Source: Lutjanus erythropterus
Lineage: Eukaryota > Chordata > Actinopteri > Lutjaniformes > Lutjanidae
Direction: 5' to 3'
Length of the DNA stretch: 64,000 nucleotides
NCBI GenBank assembly: GCA_020091685.1
Contig: CM034593.1
Location: 45,340,367 to 45,404,366, forward strand
This document shows positions 42,225 to 54,875 of the stretch, piece after piece. How positions within the stretch are numbered: the stretch's first letter is position 1; each line of letters opens with the position of its first letter. The notes beneath the pieces are model-generated. The model was given only the letters and a program-made list of their open reading frames with translations, was not told the origin of the DNA and did no database searches. The position numbers and the translations under genes are program-made.

Positions 42225-42800
42225 TCCCAAAGGCTGGGTCAAGACCCACGGGTGGGTAAAATAAATAAGTAAAAACTATGGAGGAAATTCTGCAAATTTA
42301 AGGCTTATATTTGCAGCACAAAACATTTAAAATGTGTATATTGTTTTAATGATGTCTGAGAAAAACAAGAAACTGTTAATTCTGTCTAAATGCACTTATT
42401 TTGTCTCATTTCTGATGTAGGCTAAAATGTAAGTTGTTTTCTTGACAAGAGATCATAAAAACATTGAGAAGGCCTGTTAACTCAGCCTGAATAAATGTAT
42501 TTCTCATTTCCAAAGTTTTAACATGTGATTAAGTTTTCAATAAAGCAGTAAAAAAATGGTCAGGAATATTCATTTATGCATGGAATTTGTTAATAAGGCT
42601 TTTTGTGAATCTTCGATTTTAAAATGTGGGTCCCCAGGGAAAAAGTTTGCTTTAGATCACTTGTTCCCAAACTGAGGGACCCGGTGGCCACTAGGGGTCA
42701 CCAAAGCTTCATGAGGGGTTGTGAAGCCCTCTTGATTTTAGAGTGTAAGGAAACTTAAAATATGAAATGAATTTTAAACTTTAGATTATTATTTAAGGTA
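42225..42800. repeat. hAT-like MITE remnants, two adjacent
   Basis: CCCAAAGGCTGGGTCAAGAC ... TGGGTCCCCAGGGAAAAAGT (to about 42650), then TTGTTCCCAAACTGAGGGAC and CTAGGGGTCACCAAAGCTTC. Both types are recognisable as 'GTTCCCAAAC' fish elements. Boundaries approximate. Confidence 0.5.
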
Positions 42801-43415
42801 TAAATTTAAAGGGAAAAGTTACACATAAGGATTAGGGCACAGTGAAGACTTCAACAACAGCTTTTCATAGAGCCTTCCTTCTGGTCTTGCATTATAAAAG
42901 TTACACTTATAACAACCAGAGAGCTGATAGAGCTATGACAAGAAAACACTGGATTTGTCCAAAACAAAACAAAACAAACAAACAAACAAACAAAAAAAGA
43001 AGCCTATTAGGTAAATATAATTCCAAATTAAAAAAAAAAACACTATTTGGGATAACTGCAGTTCATTAGTTGCCATACCTGTTATTGTTATGTATTAAAT
43101 ATAATATGAAATATGTTCGATCAACCCCAACTGAGGGACATATTTTATGGATGTTGCTTCATTGCAGAGATCTGGAGACATGTTTGGAATTTACAGATAC
43201 CCCAAAAACAGGAAAAGAAAGTTTGGATACAGGTGAGTCTCCGTTCAAAGAAACAGGAAGCTTGTTTGGACGGACTCGTTTTAAAGAGACTTCGATCCCA
43301 TTTCCCATCTCCCATGTTAATCCCCATCCACACACTCACTCCCCCCACTGTGTTGAGCCCCTATCAGTCAGCCCATTAGTTCTCATCATGTCACACACAG
43401 CCCTAATGGTGTTAG

Positions 43416-43469
<54 letters not shown>

Positions 43470-43620
43470 CTGGACATAAGCTGAAACATAAAACCCAGGG
43501 CTCCATTATTGTCCGTGCGTGTGTGTAGGTGTGTATGTGACAGTGTTATAGCCATGCATGTGTGTGTGTGTGTGTGTGTGTGTGTGACCACCTTTTACCA
43601 GGTTTTATGTGTGTTCCCAG
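42801..43620. repeat. Simple-repeat-rich stretch
   Basis: (AAAC)n at 42960-42992, (CA)n at 43417-43468 and (TG)n at 43557-43588. The 152-codon frame 43070-43528 runs through the CA tract and has no domain. Confidence 0.7.
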
Positions 43621-43876
43621 ACCTGCTGATCAAAAACATGCAGCAGTGGACTGGTCGGTCTGGTGGTCTGCCCGGACCCGGGTGGTCTCATGATTTACAG
43701 CAAGGTGTGTGCGTGTGTCAGTGTGTGTGTGTTCGGGGGTGTTGTTCAGTGTTGTTGGATGTATATGTACATTTTTTTAATCTCTTTACAACAGTCTCAT
43801 TTCCAGATCAAGTGTGCCGGACGGGTGTCACAGACCCACGGGTGCTGCAGAATGATCACTTGAGAGCGTGGAAATG
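43621..43876 (+). other. Two candidate small exons, unrecognised
   Basis: TGTTCCCAG acceptor, a GC-richer block (LLIKNMQQWTGRSGGLPG..., 43619-43704) and a CAAG|GTGTGT donor; then TTTCCAG acceptor at about 43806 and a block ending DPRVLQNDHLRAWK stop. Joined phases are compatible, but I do not recognise the peptide and TG-rich DNA offers chance donors. Confidence 0.15.
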
Positions 43877-45148
43877 AGTGAAGGACTGAAGTCCAGCACT
43901 GTTTGCCTCGAGTGAGCAGAGCAGCGCTGCGCAGGGTTATACCTGTCTTTATTTCATCTGTCTGCTTCAGATCCGCAAACAGGAACCGTCTGCTGTTCTC
44001 AAATCCAGGATCAAGACTTCAGGTGCACCCTCAGGCTCAGAAACAGTCAGTAATCTCCTTTTGAATTGCCTCTTAAAATGTAATCTACCCTTTAATATTC
44101 CTTTTGGGTATTTCATTCTACTGCATCATCTGTATTTTCATTATCAGCTTTATTTATATGAACTGGCAGTTTTTGCATTTTCATCAGAAACATTACTTCA
44201 GTGTCTGTAATGTCCTTTTTTAATTTTAACTTTGTTTTCTTTGACATTTATACGACCAAGATGGTCTCTTGAAGTTCAAGCTATTTATTTAAGGAATGAG
44301 AATACAAAACATGAAAATTAAAATGAAAGAAAACATATTTTTTAGGAACAATGTCCAAGACTTGTGTTTAAAATGATCTAAAGTGACTAATGTCCATGAA
44401 TTCACAACAGCAAGTCCTGTAAGGACACATTGTAATTGCACGTTGTAAGACATTATGGGAACGCTGAGCAACCCCCTTATAAATCAAGGGGCATAATTGT
44501 ATTCATGTCGAGAAATTCATCAATAATAGTAATAAATGTGCTCAGTGATGGTTCTCAGGATTGTGTCTGAAGGTTCCACTCTCTGAAGACGTCACTCATT
44601 CACAAAAAAGTCAGCATTAATTCTCCTGTTTTTTAGTGCAGTCTGTCACAAAAAATAATGTCACTACTTCACTTTTGAACAACAGCTGGTTGCACAGAAT
44701 TTGACAAAGTTTACATTAAGTAGTGATATTAATAATGTCCTAATTTAGCTATTACAGTACAATAAATGAATGCAGAGTAAATCAACACAACTCACAAGCA
44801 TTTCTGACACAATCTGTGCCACTAAGAAACACTTTTTCTTTTTTTTAGTTTATTGATTACTAAACATGTTTGAAATGATTGAAATGGGGCAGCTACACGT
44901 GTTTTCCCCTCAGACAAACTCCTGGGTTTGGCTTTGAGGGAGGCAGAGGCAGGGAGAGGGCCACCCAGGATTAAGAGGTGTGAGACCTGCCAACATGGCA
45001 ACTAATGAACAATAAATTGCCAAGCGCGACTGACCTGCTCACACTGCCGTAAATCAAAGGAGAATAAAAGAGAGACAGAGGAGAAGAGAGCAGCGGTTGG
45101 AGGGTGCTAATGAATTCATGTCGTTGCTTTGTTTCAAAGATAATTTAA
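43877..45148. other. Intergenic, nothing recognised
   Basis: Mixed sequence with a purine-rich stretch at 44930-45090. No gene supported. Confidence 0.4.
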
Positions 45149-46015
45149 ACTAGAAGAGGTCACTCGAGCGCACATCCCCACCAGGCGACAGATGGTGAAG
45201 CACCTACTGCAATGCCACCAGCAGAGATTTGCAAAGTTCCACCAACATTTGTCACTGGTTGAAGGAAGATTTCAAACTGAAGCAGCTTTTGATCACTGGC
45301 GGCCCCTAGTGGCTGGTTAAGAACGGTGAGATGTCGGCTGTCAGTGGTCATATAAAACAGAGAAGTAAAAAAAAATATCATTTCTGCCTCGCAGTTGTAT
45401 GTTTCCACCAACCAGACAAGTTACAGTTTACAGCCATGTCTGTCCAGACTCATATAATATTAATACTGAACTTACCACTATGTTGACCTGTGACTTGGAA
45501 GAGTTTAATAAAAGGTATTAAGTGTAGTTTTTGGCAAAAATTTTTGGCACTATACATGTGTGATTCCAGTGAATAATTCCCAGTGAGAAACATGCTATCT
45601 TCATTTAGAGACCTTTTTTTTACAGAGGAGGACAGAGGACAGATAGAGAGCTGAACATTATGATGTCACAGTGAAGCTGACCTTTTTGATATATAATGTC
45701 ACCAGCTCATCATTTTATCCTGTTAGATATTTGTGTGTATTAGCGTATGAAGTCTTGAGTTATGGCCAAAAATGTACTTAGTGAGGTCACTGTGACTTTG
45801 ACCTTTGACCACCAAATTCTAATCAGTTCATCTTTAAGTCCAAGTAAACCCTTTGAGATTTTGTGTTCATGAGAATAGGATGACCTGAAAATATAATGCC
45901 TCTGGCCATAAAAACATAAAACATAAAAATCATTTTTTATCAAGAATTCTGAATCACAGAGGTCCTTCAGCATACAGTCATGAATGTGCACACAGGAAAG
46001 ATATTTTGGCTGATC
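45149..46015. repeat. Long unclassified repeat, internally deleted copy 2
   Basis: Aligns in order with the ends of 16225-20900: AACTAGAAGAGGTCACTCGA, GGTGAAGCACCTACTGCAAT, then CATGTGTGATTCCAGTG, GAGCTGAACATTATGATGTC, TATGGCCAAAAATGTACTTA, ATTCTAATCAGTTCATCTTT and ATAATGCCTCTGGCC. It lacks about 1.5 kb of the interior and the insertions seen in copy 1. Confidence 0.65.
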
Positions 46016-46204
46016 AGCTCAGTTTGAGTTTAACTGCAGACAAGCTTTAAGTCCAGTGATCATGCTCAAACATACACATGTACACACTGACGCACCCTGG
46101 CAGGGATGATTAAGATATACATCCTGACAGAATCTATTTGTATTTAGATCGAGGTGAGACAAGTGGTTTGTTGAAGTCAAACCCAAAATCAACTGTGTTC
46201 AGGT

Positions 46205-46578
46205 GTGTTCAACCAAAAATGAAAATTATCTACTACTATCATTATCTACTTACCCTCATGCCGATTGAAGGTCATGTTTAGTTTTTTAGTCCACAAAACA
46301 CTGCTGGAGTTCAGCAGGATAACAGCATTGCAGGATCTCCCAACAATAGAAGTGAATGGTGACCAGTTTTCAAATGTAAAAAAACAACAGAATAAAAACA
46401 TAAAATGCCTCCATACTGCTCATCTGATGTAACCCAAGTCCACAAAACATTTAAAAACTGGTCATGCTTCACTTCCATTGTTTGGGAGATTCTACAACGC
46501 TGTTTTCCTGTGAAACTTGCGGACTAACAAAATAAACCTGATCCTCAATCAGCATGATGGTGAACTATCGCTTTAAAC
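46205..46578. mobile_element. Foldback MITE copy B
   Basis: CTTACCCTCATGCCGATTGA, AGAAGTGAATGGTGACCAGT, ATAAAATGCCTCCATACTGC, then the inverse arm TTGTTTGGGAGATTCTACAA, GTGAAACTTGCGGACTAACA and GGTGAACTATCGCTTTAA. The centre of the family is missing here. Confidence 0.75.
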
Positions 46579-48284
46579 GGGTACATGCTGGCTCCAAGAA
46601 CACTTTGACTGTATTGAAATCAAAGCAAAAAATATTTCAGCTTCTCCCAGTTAATGTTTCACTTGTTTATTTCACTTCTTTGTACTTTGAGAATCATCTT
46701 TCCATTAAGAACCTACACTGTTCACTGTAAAATCTAATGCAACCCAGTACAACAGCTCCGCCATCAATTATATTTCACCAGTCTATTTATTTTCAGTTTT
46801 CTGTCAGAAAGGTTATAATTTTACTTCATGTCCATTATATATGGTGCATGAAATTAAATGATGAAATCATAATTAGTGATGTTTTAAATGGAGTACTGTA
46901 ATGGTTTGTTGCTTTACTCTGGCTGCTAACCTTCTTCAGATTTATCAACAGAAACAGCACATGAATGCAATCTATCTGATTTTTAGCTGACTCAGAAGTG
47001 TCAGCTAATTAGCACATAAACGCACAGTAACAAACAAAACAGGTTAAAGACAAAAAGTCTAATTAAAACAATCAAATTCAAACTGGAGTAATGAACCAGT
47101 AGTAAGTGAGTAAAATCCTTTTGTGTAGGGAAATATGAATTTGCTGAATAAAAGACAATAACTTAAAAACATTTAAACAAGATCTGCATCAGTTTACTGA
47201 TTAAACTATTCCATAACCAGGGAGTCAACAAAAGTTTTAAACTGTGAGGAACAACAAGAGAACTTGGTCTACTAATCCAAGCATGTTAGATCAGTAACTC
47301 ATCAACACATTGTAGAGCCAAGCTGTGGATAAGAAGGAGGTCAGTGCAGTCAGTAACTGACATGACAAGATGGATACTTTCATGTAAAAAAAAGTTCCTA
47401 AATGTTTTGAGGAATTATTTTAAAGATGATATTGATGTCAGGCTGAGACAGTGAGTTCCAGAGCTGCAGTGCAGGACTGAGGATGGAAAAGGAGCAGTCA
47501 AGCTAGACGAAGTAGAGGAGCTGTGCCTGTCAATAAAAATATATAAAGGGGAATCAAGCCAGAATTAAATGAAATCAACTTTTATCAATCAACCAGTTTT
47601 TTCCTCTTCTTCTCAGAGAGCTCAGCCGGGTCACAGGAAGCACATCATGTGATACTGGGCAAAACAAATAAACTTGGCTTTTGTATTGACTTGATACAAA
47701 GCTGCTGTTTTTGGCTCTTTCTCTGAGCTGAATTAAAGGCGATCGTGCACCCGTTTTCAAATGAGCATGAAAGTAAATAAAAAATGGCTAAATTGCAGAT
47801 GACTTATCTGCTTCCACCATGTAGACTGGAGATGTTTATCTGTGCTAAAATGGTTAAATGAATGAATGCTATTCAGATTTTCTTTTGGTTACTTCTACTT
47901 TTAACTTATTTTGGAATCCACAAAAAGGCTCAAGGTGTGTGTGCAGAGCCACATAAAAATTACAGTCACAAACCTGCAAAATGTGTGTCACTGATTTTTT
48001 TTCCCAACTGTATCAGCATATCTGAATATCTGTGATGTGAAATAGAAATCATAGCAAAATATTTAAAATAACAAGTTAAAAAGAACATATATTGATTGTT
48101 TTATTTAAGGCAAATGTATAAAAACATATTGATCAAATTATATATGGAATATGCTCTGTTTTGCACTTTCTTGCACTTTTTGACTTTCATTTCTTTGTGC
48201 AATATATTGTATATTTACACTGTTACATCATTTTCTGTGCAATATATATTATCAAACATATATTACCATTTTTCTTGCTCATAG
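46579..48284. other. Intergenic, AT-rich
   Basis: No gene seen. 47435-47500 (AGTTCCAGAGCTGCAGTGCA) resembles a retroelement 3' UTR only weakly; 48050-48284 leads into the LINE tail that follows. Confidence 0.4.
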
Positions 48285-49075
48285 TATTTTGTGCAGTCTA
48301 ATCTGCCTCTCTGTGCAATTCGCCTTTGCAAGGCAACACCGTTTACATTGTTTTTTCTCTTAATTATAATGCTACACACCATGTGTGCGCTACAACTTGT
48401 GTGCAATTATCCTGCACAGTTATTCATATATACCAGACCGGATGCGGCCCCCTGAAAGGTTTCATGAGGCCCACAAGGCCATCATGGAAATACCAAAAGT
48501 TAAAAGTCTAGCAAAGACAGTCAGTAGCATTTTGTTTACCATTAAACTGTTATCAGACCTTTATTTTGAAAGGGCTCAGTGCCGTGTTCACTGTAAAATG
48601 ATAATGAACTGCGTCTTTTATATTAAACTGTAACTTTATTCACTCAGTGCTGCATATACATGTTGTTTATGTTGTTCTTCTACTTTTGCTGCTATTGTTG
48701 CATACAGTCTGCAATAATACACTGTAAAGCAAAATATTAGTTCATCACATGGCAATTCAGAAAACTCTGTCATTCCATTATTAGAGATTTGGCCATTATT
48801 AGGACCTTATATCATTTGTATCCTGATCAATTTCTCATGTGGACCCCCATGAAAAATAATTGCCTATCCCTATATATACCCATATATCAAAACATCTCCA
48901 TATATCTGCATAAGTGAAAGGTGTATATAGTGTTTATAGTCTGAGTGTATAGTTTTGAGAAATTTAGTACTTTATGTTTTATATTTTTTAACATTTTTAA
49001 ATTCAGCTGTAACATGAATTTCCCCTCTATAGAATCAGTAAAGATTATCTTATCTTATATTATATTATCTTAATG
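48285..49075 (+). repeat. LINE 3'-end, copy 2 (interrupted)
   Basis: TGTGCAGTCTAATCTGCCTC, CACACCATGTGTGCGCTACA, ATCCTGCACAGTTATTCATA, then after an insertion ATCTCCATATATCTGCATAA and GTGAAAGGTGTATATAGTG, ending AAGATTATCTTATCTTATAT. Same family as 14180-14585. Confidence 0.7.
48435..48872. mobile_element. hAT-like insertion with 8-bp target duplication
   Basis: Flanked by TATATACC at 48427-48434 and 48873-48880. The paralogous LINE tail at 14335-14345 has a single copy (CATATATACCCA), an empty site. The inserted 438 bp starts AGACCGGATGCGGCCCCCTG and ends AATAATTGCCTATCCCTA, like the GCGGCCC / ATTGCCCACCCCTG ends of hAT elements. No transposase. Confidence 0.75.
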
Positions 49076-50032
49076 ATGTAATCTCTTAATCATTTTTGGC
49101 AAGCACTGAACTGTACCTTTAATTTGACATTTTATGTGTTTGCATGGTTGCCTTTTCTGCTTTCATCAGGTTTGATTGTGTCTTTGTTCCCTCTTAAACA
49201 ATTTCTCTTCATTATCTTTCTGTACTCTTAGACTTAAAAAATCCATGTAGCAGAAACATCAAGTTGTGTTTTTTCTTGTAAAATCAGCTGATTTTTCAAA
49301 AATGGTTGGTCAGTTCTTCTTAGTGGTAGTGCTGAATGATCTTTTGTATTAATCTTATTTAAAAAAATATAGGTTGTAAAATATTTGTGAGGCTGACTAT
49401 TGCTTAATCATATATTTATTTCATTTTTTTAGAGCTCATGTTAAAGAGGGACCATCCTGTTGGTCATCGTAAAACCATGTGATCCTGCTGACCTGTGCAG
49501 GTGATTCAGAGCTTGAAAACTAGAAAAAAAATGTTACCAACAGTGTAGCAGTGTGTTGTGTTACAGTTCATGACCCAAAGTGATTGAATTGATTGTTTCC
49601 CCTTGGAGGACGGGATCATCGTGATGTCATCTTAAACACATGGTTCTAAAACTGTACATTGCATGATCAGGCAACGATGACAGTTGTACACAGTATGTAA
49701 AAATGAGAATGAATTGTAAATAATTGCTGTATAGAATTCAAGTCACAGCAATTAACTAGAAATGAACAGAAATGAATAACACTGTAAAACAAAGAGCTTG
49801 GCTGGAAGAGCTGTGTGCTCTACTGGCAGGCTGATAAGAAAATATTTATTTGAGGTAAACAAGTTATTGTTATCATTATTAAAAGACGTGCACACTGTTG
49901 TACAATTGTGGGTGTGTGAGGGATTTTATATTGAAAAGAGCAACATTTGTCAAGTGAGAGAATCTGTGTTTGCTGTCAGTGAAGAACAGTGTGCTGATGA
50001 TATCTGGACTCTTAACTCTTAAAGATCTTAAC
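49076..50032. other. Intergenic, nothing recognised
   Basis: AT-rich with no exon or repeat I can name. Confidence 0.4.
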
Positions 50033-50670
50033 CAGTCCCTGCAAGAGTCCGCAGGTCTTTTTTTGTGATTTGTAAAATGTCTGATTTCGTAGCAGCTTTT
50101 CTAAAAAGTTGTGATGTGTGTTGTAATGTTTTTAGGCTTTTTTTTGCAATGAAATTGCAGGAGCAAAAGAAAATTGCTAAATAAAGTTGCATTTTTTTTT
50201 GTAGAATTGACAAAAAAATCAAAGACATTTTTTTCCAGGGAGAACAAAACAACACTCTGTCCTCAATGTTCTAACTAATATCATATTAAAAAGGCTTAGA
50301 ATTACAAAAATGATAAAAATCTGCTTTACGTATAAATGAAGAAGTGCACCTCAGGGGTATTTCACAGAAAAGCAGAATATTTTTGGAGCACAAAATTCTA
50401 AATTAAATGAATATATTAATTTTATTTTAAATACATATCTAAATATATAAATGCAAAAAATAGTGAATTATAAAACAAAACATTGAGTTGGTTTGGATTC
50501 ACATGGGGGACTGCTGTGATTGGTGGAACTCATGGGAAACTATAATAATTGGTTGAGTTTGTGGAAAAGTAGAGGAGTTAGGACAAAATTGCAAGGTTGC
50601 ACAGAATTCACGGGGATTGATTGAATTTGTGTGAACTGTTGCGCAGCATCATAACTTCCCAGAGGGACTG
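50033..50670. mobile_element. MITE with CAGTCCCT terminal repeats, copy 2
   Basis: Left end CAGTCCCTGCAAGAGTCCGC; right end CCCAGAGGGACTG. Internal blocks GATTTCGTAGCAGCTTTTCT, TTCCAGGGAGAACAAAACAA and GTTTGTGGAAAAGTAGAGGA match copy 1 (4702-5381) in order. 638 bp, non-coding. Confidence 0.75.
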
Positions 50671-51036
50671 AATAATGTGCCCATGCAGCTGAGATCATTT
50701 TATAACGTAAAGGTAAACTCTGCAGCATTTTGCTAAAAAGCAATGTAGAAAAATAATCCCTGTTAATTATCACCTATGACCTACTGGAAGTGTGTGGTAC
50801 TGTGTGTATCAGCACAGATCCTGCCCTCTTCTTCAGTGCTGTGTACCAACCTTTGGTCTGTGGTGTGTGGCCCCCAGCCAATAACAGGATGTCAGGTCAG
50901 GACTCAATAAAACAGCATCCACTCTACAGTCTTTATTATACATTTTTCAAAAGTCTGGTCTCTCTTTTCTAGTTTTGCTGTGTTATTCACAGAATAACAC
51001 TTACCTCTTTGATACAACAGCAGCCAATATAAGGAC

Positions 51037-51388
51037 TGTGTGTGTAGGATTTAGTGACATCTAGCAGTGAGACGGCAGGCACCTAAAATTGTCTTGCTCT
51101 CCACTTACAAGCATGTAGAACCTACAGTGGGGCATTATGGAAAACTGTATGGAAAGGTCGTATCTAGAGCCATTGTATGGTTTGTCTGTTCTGGGCTACT
51201 GTAGAAACACTGTGCAACATGGCAGCCTTCAAAAAGAGGAGCTTCTCTCTCTGTAGAGGTGAGAGGCTCATTCTGAGGTCATTTTTAGGTCACTTTATAC
51301 TAAAAAAACATTCTTATGAATGTTAGATTAAAATTCTGACATATTCTGACAATACATCCCCTTAAATCTAATACAGTGGACCTTTAAA
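51037..51388 (+). repeat. Dispersed repeat family G, copy 2 (most complete)
   Basis: GTGTGTAGGATTTAGTGACA, CATCTAGCAGTGAGACGG, TGTAGAACCTACAGTGG, TCTGTTCTGGGCTACTGTAG, ACTGTGCAACATGGC and CTAATACAGTGGACCTTTAA. Both usual ends of this fish repeat are present. Confidence 0.75.
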
Positions 51389-51714
51389 AAGTTGAGATTA
51401 ATAACATTCAGTAATACGATACTTCCTAAATGTATTGCTTGTAGTATGTATTGCTAGTGTGCTGATAAGCATGATCCATCAAGATTAAGATCTCTTTGGG
51501 TTGTTATATTGGTAATGATAGACAGACAGAAGTTAGACAGTTTTTGGAGATTATTAAAAAAAAATTATGAGTTGAATAAAAAAGGTGGGTTAATTTTTAT
51601 CATTCATAAGGTTTTATTTTCTCAATTTACAGATTATCTAGTCTGGATCAACTGGCTTTGAAGGATAGGTGATATTATTAAGTCGGTGAAACAAGCAAGG
51701 CCTTTGTAATCATA

Positions 51715-51836
51715 AATGGTATGGAAATACCAGCCATTAAAGTGAGGTCTAATGGGGTTACAGAGAGACTTGAAGCTGGGAATATGCAAACAAAAATTTC
51801 AGTGTATGCAGATGACACTAGTTTCCTATTGAGTCC
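51715..51836 (+). mobile_element. LINE reverse-transcriptase fragment
   Basis: GMEIPAIKVRSNGVTERLEA then KISVYADDTSFLL contains the YADD catalytic motif of reverse transcriptases; preceding G.EI...KV.S.. is as in L1-type LINEs. About 40 codons only; the sequence to the left (51475-51710) may be more of it but is too decayed. Confidence 0.6.
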
Positions 51837-51854
51837 AGTATGTTTGCAAACTTG

Positions 51855-52165
51855 TCTTTTTAGCCTGAATCTTCACTGTAGATCTTTAGCTTGGAGCCAT
51901 GCACACTGTCTGAACTGGGTGTGTGTGTTGTGATGGTGTGTAAACGGCACAAATGGGCTTTAGGAGACTTGGATTATGCCAGTCAAGCAGCACACAGGCA
52001 TTCCACAACACTGTTTTCCTGTGAAACTCCAGCAGTTTTTGTGGACTAACAAAATAAACCCGACCCTCAGTTGGCACGATAGTGAGATGATAAAGACTGG
52101 ATTTTTTTTTAAATTAATTAATTAATTTATTTTTTTGGTACTGGTTTTGGAACTATCCCTTTGTG
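51855..52165. mobile_element. Foldback MITE copy C, left-truncated
   Basis: TTTAGCCTGAATCTTCACTG, ACTGTCTGAACTGGGTGTGT, GGGCTTTAGGAGACTTGGAT, GTGAAACTCCAGCAG and GTGGACTAACAAAATAAACC match copies A and D. Ends at GGAACTATCCCTTT. Confidence 0.75.
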
Positions 52166-54060
52166 TGTAGAATTTATTTAGTTATTTTTTGGTAAGCACC
52201 CAGAGAGGCCCTTGGGGTTTTCAAGTTTTGTACATATAAAGTAGGATCAAGTATTTCCTTTTTTACATCCTTTATATCCATTATTTGAAGTAAAAGATGT
52301 CAGACTTGCACACAAATGTTTATTTATCAAATTTTGTTCACAAATTTGTTAAAATCTTCATTAGTGGGCACCTTTCCTTTGCCAAGATAATCCATTAATC
52401 TGACAGGTGTGGTATGAAGACATGCTGGTTAAACTGCAGGGTTATTACACACTCTAAAATGTGAGTTTGAGCTTGAAAAGAGATAATTATTAGAAAGTGG
52501 CTAGGGATGACCTGTCCTGCTCCTGCTTCCTACTTCATCTCATGAGAAAAGGGAGCAAAAACAAGTGTTGCATTTATATTTTTGTTGAGTATATATCCTT
52601 TATTGTTTGCCGGTAAACTGAACTAAACAAAAGAAGAGTTTGACTAGTTAAAGTACGTATAGTTAAACATGCAAACATGTGAATGTGAACTGTGAATTTT
52701 GTGTGCTTTGTGGTACAAAATGTAGTTATTTTGTTATAGCTGGCTTATACATGCACATCGGCCCTTTGGTGGCTGCAAATTAAAACTAGTTTGGTAAAAA
52801 AAACAAACAAACTGGCAGCTGGAAACATAATTAAGAATAAAAATTAAAACACAAACACAACTCAAAGGAACAAGAGCAAAAAGGCTTCGTGACTTTGTGT
52901 TTATTGTGTTGCCATTGAGCTGGAAAAAGCAAAGTGACCCATGTTGCGTCCAAAGCCATGGGCTGAAACATGCTGTGCTGTTGATTGCTCTCCACAGGCC
53001 TAATTGAAAGAAGGCTCCATATGGTAAGAAGCTATAAATTCTCCAGATCATTTTTTTTTCTCTATTTCCTGGTTCTTTCTTTTTCTCTTTTCTGTTTTTT
53101 CGGCCGTCCATAAAAAGGGAACAATGGGCAGGCTGTCTTTGGTTTGGCTGCTAATGAATCCAATACTTCCCCTTTATGGCAAGGCCTGATTAGAAGAAGA
53201 AAAAACACATTTAGTCATAGTCTCTTTTGATGGAAATCCCTATCTGTCTCTTTATGGTGTGTATGTATGTGTGTGTGTGTGTGTGTCTGTGTGTGTGTGT
53301 GTGTGTAAAGTGTTACGTCATAGCATCATAGCAGTTATAGGGTGAATAGAGTGACCTGGGGGTTTGTTTCAAATCCTGCCAAGGGCCCACCCTCTTTTCT
53401 GCTTTACCTCTCTTTTCTTCTCCTCTTCCTCTTTTTTCCATTCCACCCTCAACATGCTGCGTTTTCACATTGAAAACACCATCACACACATCTCTAATTG
53501 CTGTATGTGCTCCCTTTTAGCAATAATAACCACTGAATTACCAACTCTGTTCACTGCTGTGGCCAATAAGCGCTACAAGCCACCAAACAATCAGTGGCTC
53601 ATTCAGTGTCAAAAGTAGCTTGCAAAGTATTATCTATAATGTTGTCCACAAAAACATCTGCACCACAACTGCACTCTCTGTTGCCACTAATGCACAGTTG
53701 CCAACAGTAATACCCAGCACTTGTCTTAAGTCAGTAGCTACTCAAGCATCATCTTTGTTTTTGTTTTTCAGGGGTGAAGGGGTTCTGCAAAGAAAAAAAA
53801 AGTGCAAGTTACTTGGTAGAAATGGAGCCCCCTGGTGGAGGGGAGTGCAGCAGCACAAAATGGTGGGGAGGTGGGAGAGGAAGAAGAAGGAAAAGGAGGA
53901 GGAGTGAGGGAGAAAGGGAGGGGTCTGCATGAAGTAATGGCTGCCAGATGTTTTGGTATTATCGCAGGGAAAATTCTATTCCAGCTGTAGTCATCTATCA
54001 TGTTCACCAATCGACTGCACTTAGAGGCCGGCAGAAAGACAGACAGGAGACATGAAGAGA
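52166..54060. other. Mostly unique, non-coding
   Basis: Contains (TG)n at 53264-53307 and a GA-rich block at 53870-53925. The stretch 52860-53170 is repeat-free with homeobox-like AATTA/TAATTG words, but conservation cannot be judged here. Confidence 0.4.
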
Positions 54061-54063
54061 GAT

Positions 54064-54065
<2 letters not shown>

Positions 54066-54097
<32 letters not shown>

Positions 54098-54110
54098 TGA
54101 TGATGATGGT
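54066..54110. repeat. (GT)n(GAT)n microsatellite
   Basis: GT run to 54097, then GATGATGATGATGG. Confidence 0.9.
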
Positions 54111-54875
54111 GTTGTTGGGGGACGTATGTTATTATAAACCTAGACTTATGCTGTCAAGTACTTAATGTAATGTCTCACTGTTTTTGGAATGCATGAACTG
54201 TTGTTTGTGGGGTTTTAAATGCTTCATAGTGCAACCTGGACTCTGAGTAAGCAGTTAAAGCCTTTGTGCATTCTTAGATAATTATGAATTAAAGCATTGA
54301 TCTTGAAAACAGGAAGATATGAATGAAAATATTTACAGGAGTCATCAAAGAACGCATGTATAAATATGTGCAAATATAAATGTTATATAAGGTATCATCA
54401 TAAAACACAGGTTTGCACACTAAAATAAGATTTGTACTTGGCTTAACATATCAATAACATATTAGTATTTTGAATGTTACGCTTAAATTTATTATTTTTG
54501 ATTTGTTTCATTTAATTATTGTTGTTATTGTCTTCTAATTTGATTTCAACCTCATTTTCTATCAACTTTGCTTCAGAAATGAGCAAAATAGATTTAACCA
54601 GTCATATTTTTTTGTTGTTGTCTCTAGGCAGAGAAAGGTTAGATCTGGCTCACTCATTGGTTAGGAATTCATTGCTGGGATTTGATTTACAGTGGGTGGG
54701 ACCAGAAATAATCCCCTTCTTGAAGCCCCACGATATCCTGCTCAAGATGAAGCAGTTGAGACCAACGCTGTCGCTAGGTGGTTAACTTGATAGTACTGCC
54801 TTTGTCAAGTTGTATCTTTGCAGCAGAGTGGAAGATCTGCAATGGACTCTGTTATCTAGGAGAGTGAAATTGTGC
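54111..54875. other. Intergenic, nothing recognised
   Basis: AT-rich, no supported exon. Confidence 0.4.

Noticed and set aside
52734-53111. 125-codon minus-strand frame
   Set aside because: Low-complexity Lys/Glu start and no domain; the region may be conserved non-coding DNA, but that cannot be judged from one sequence.
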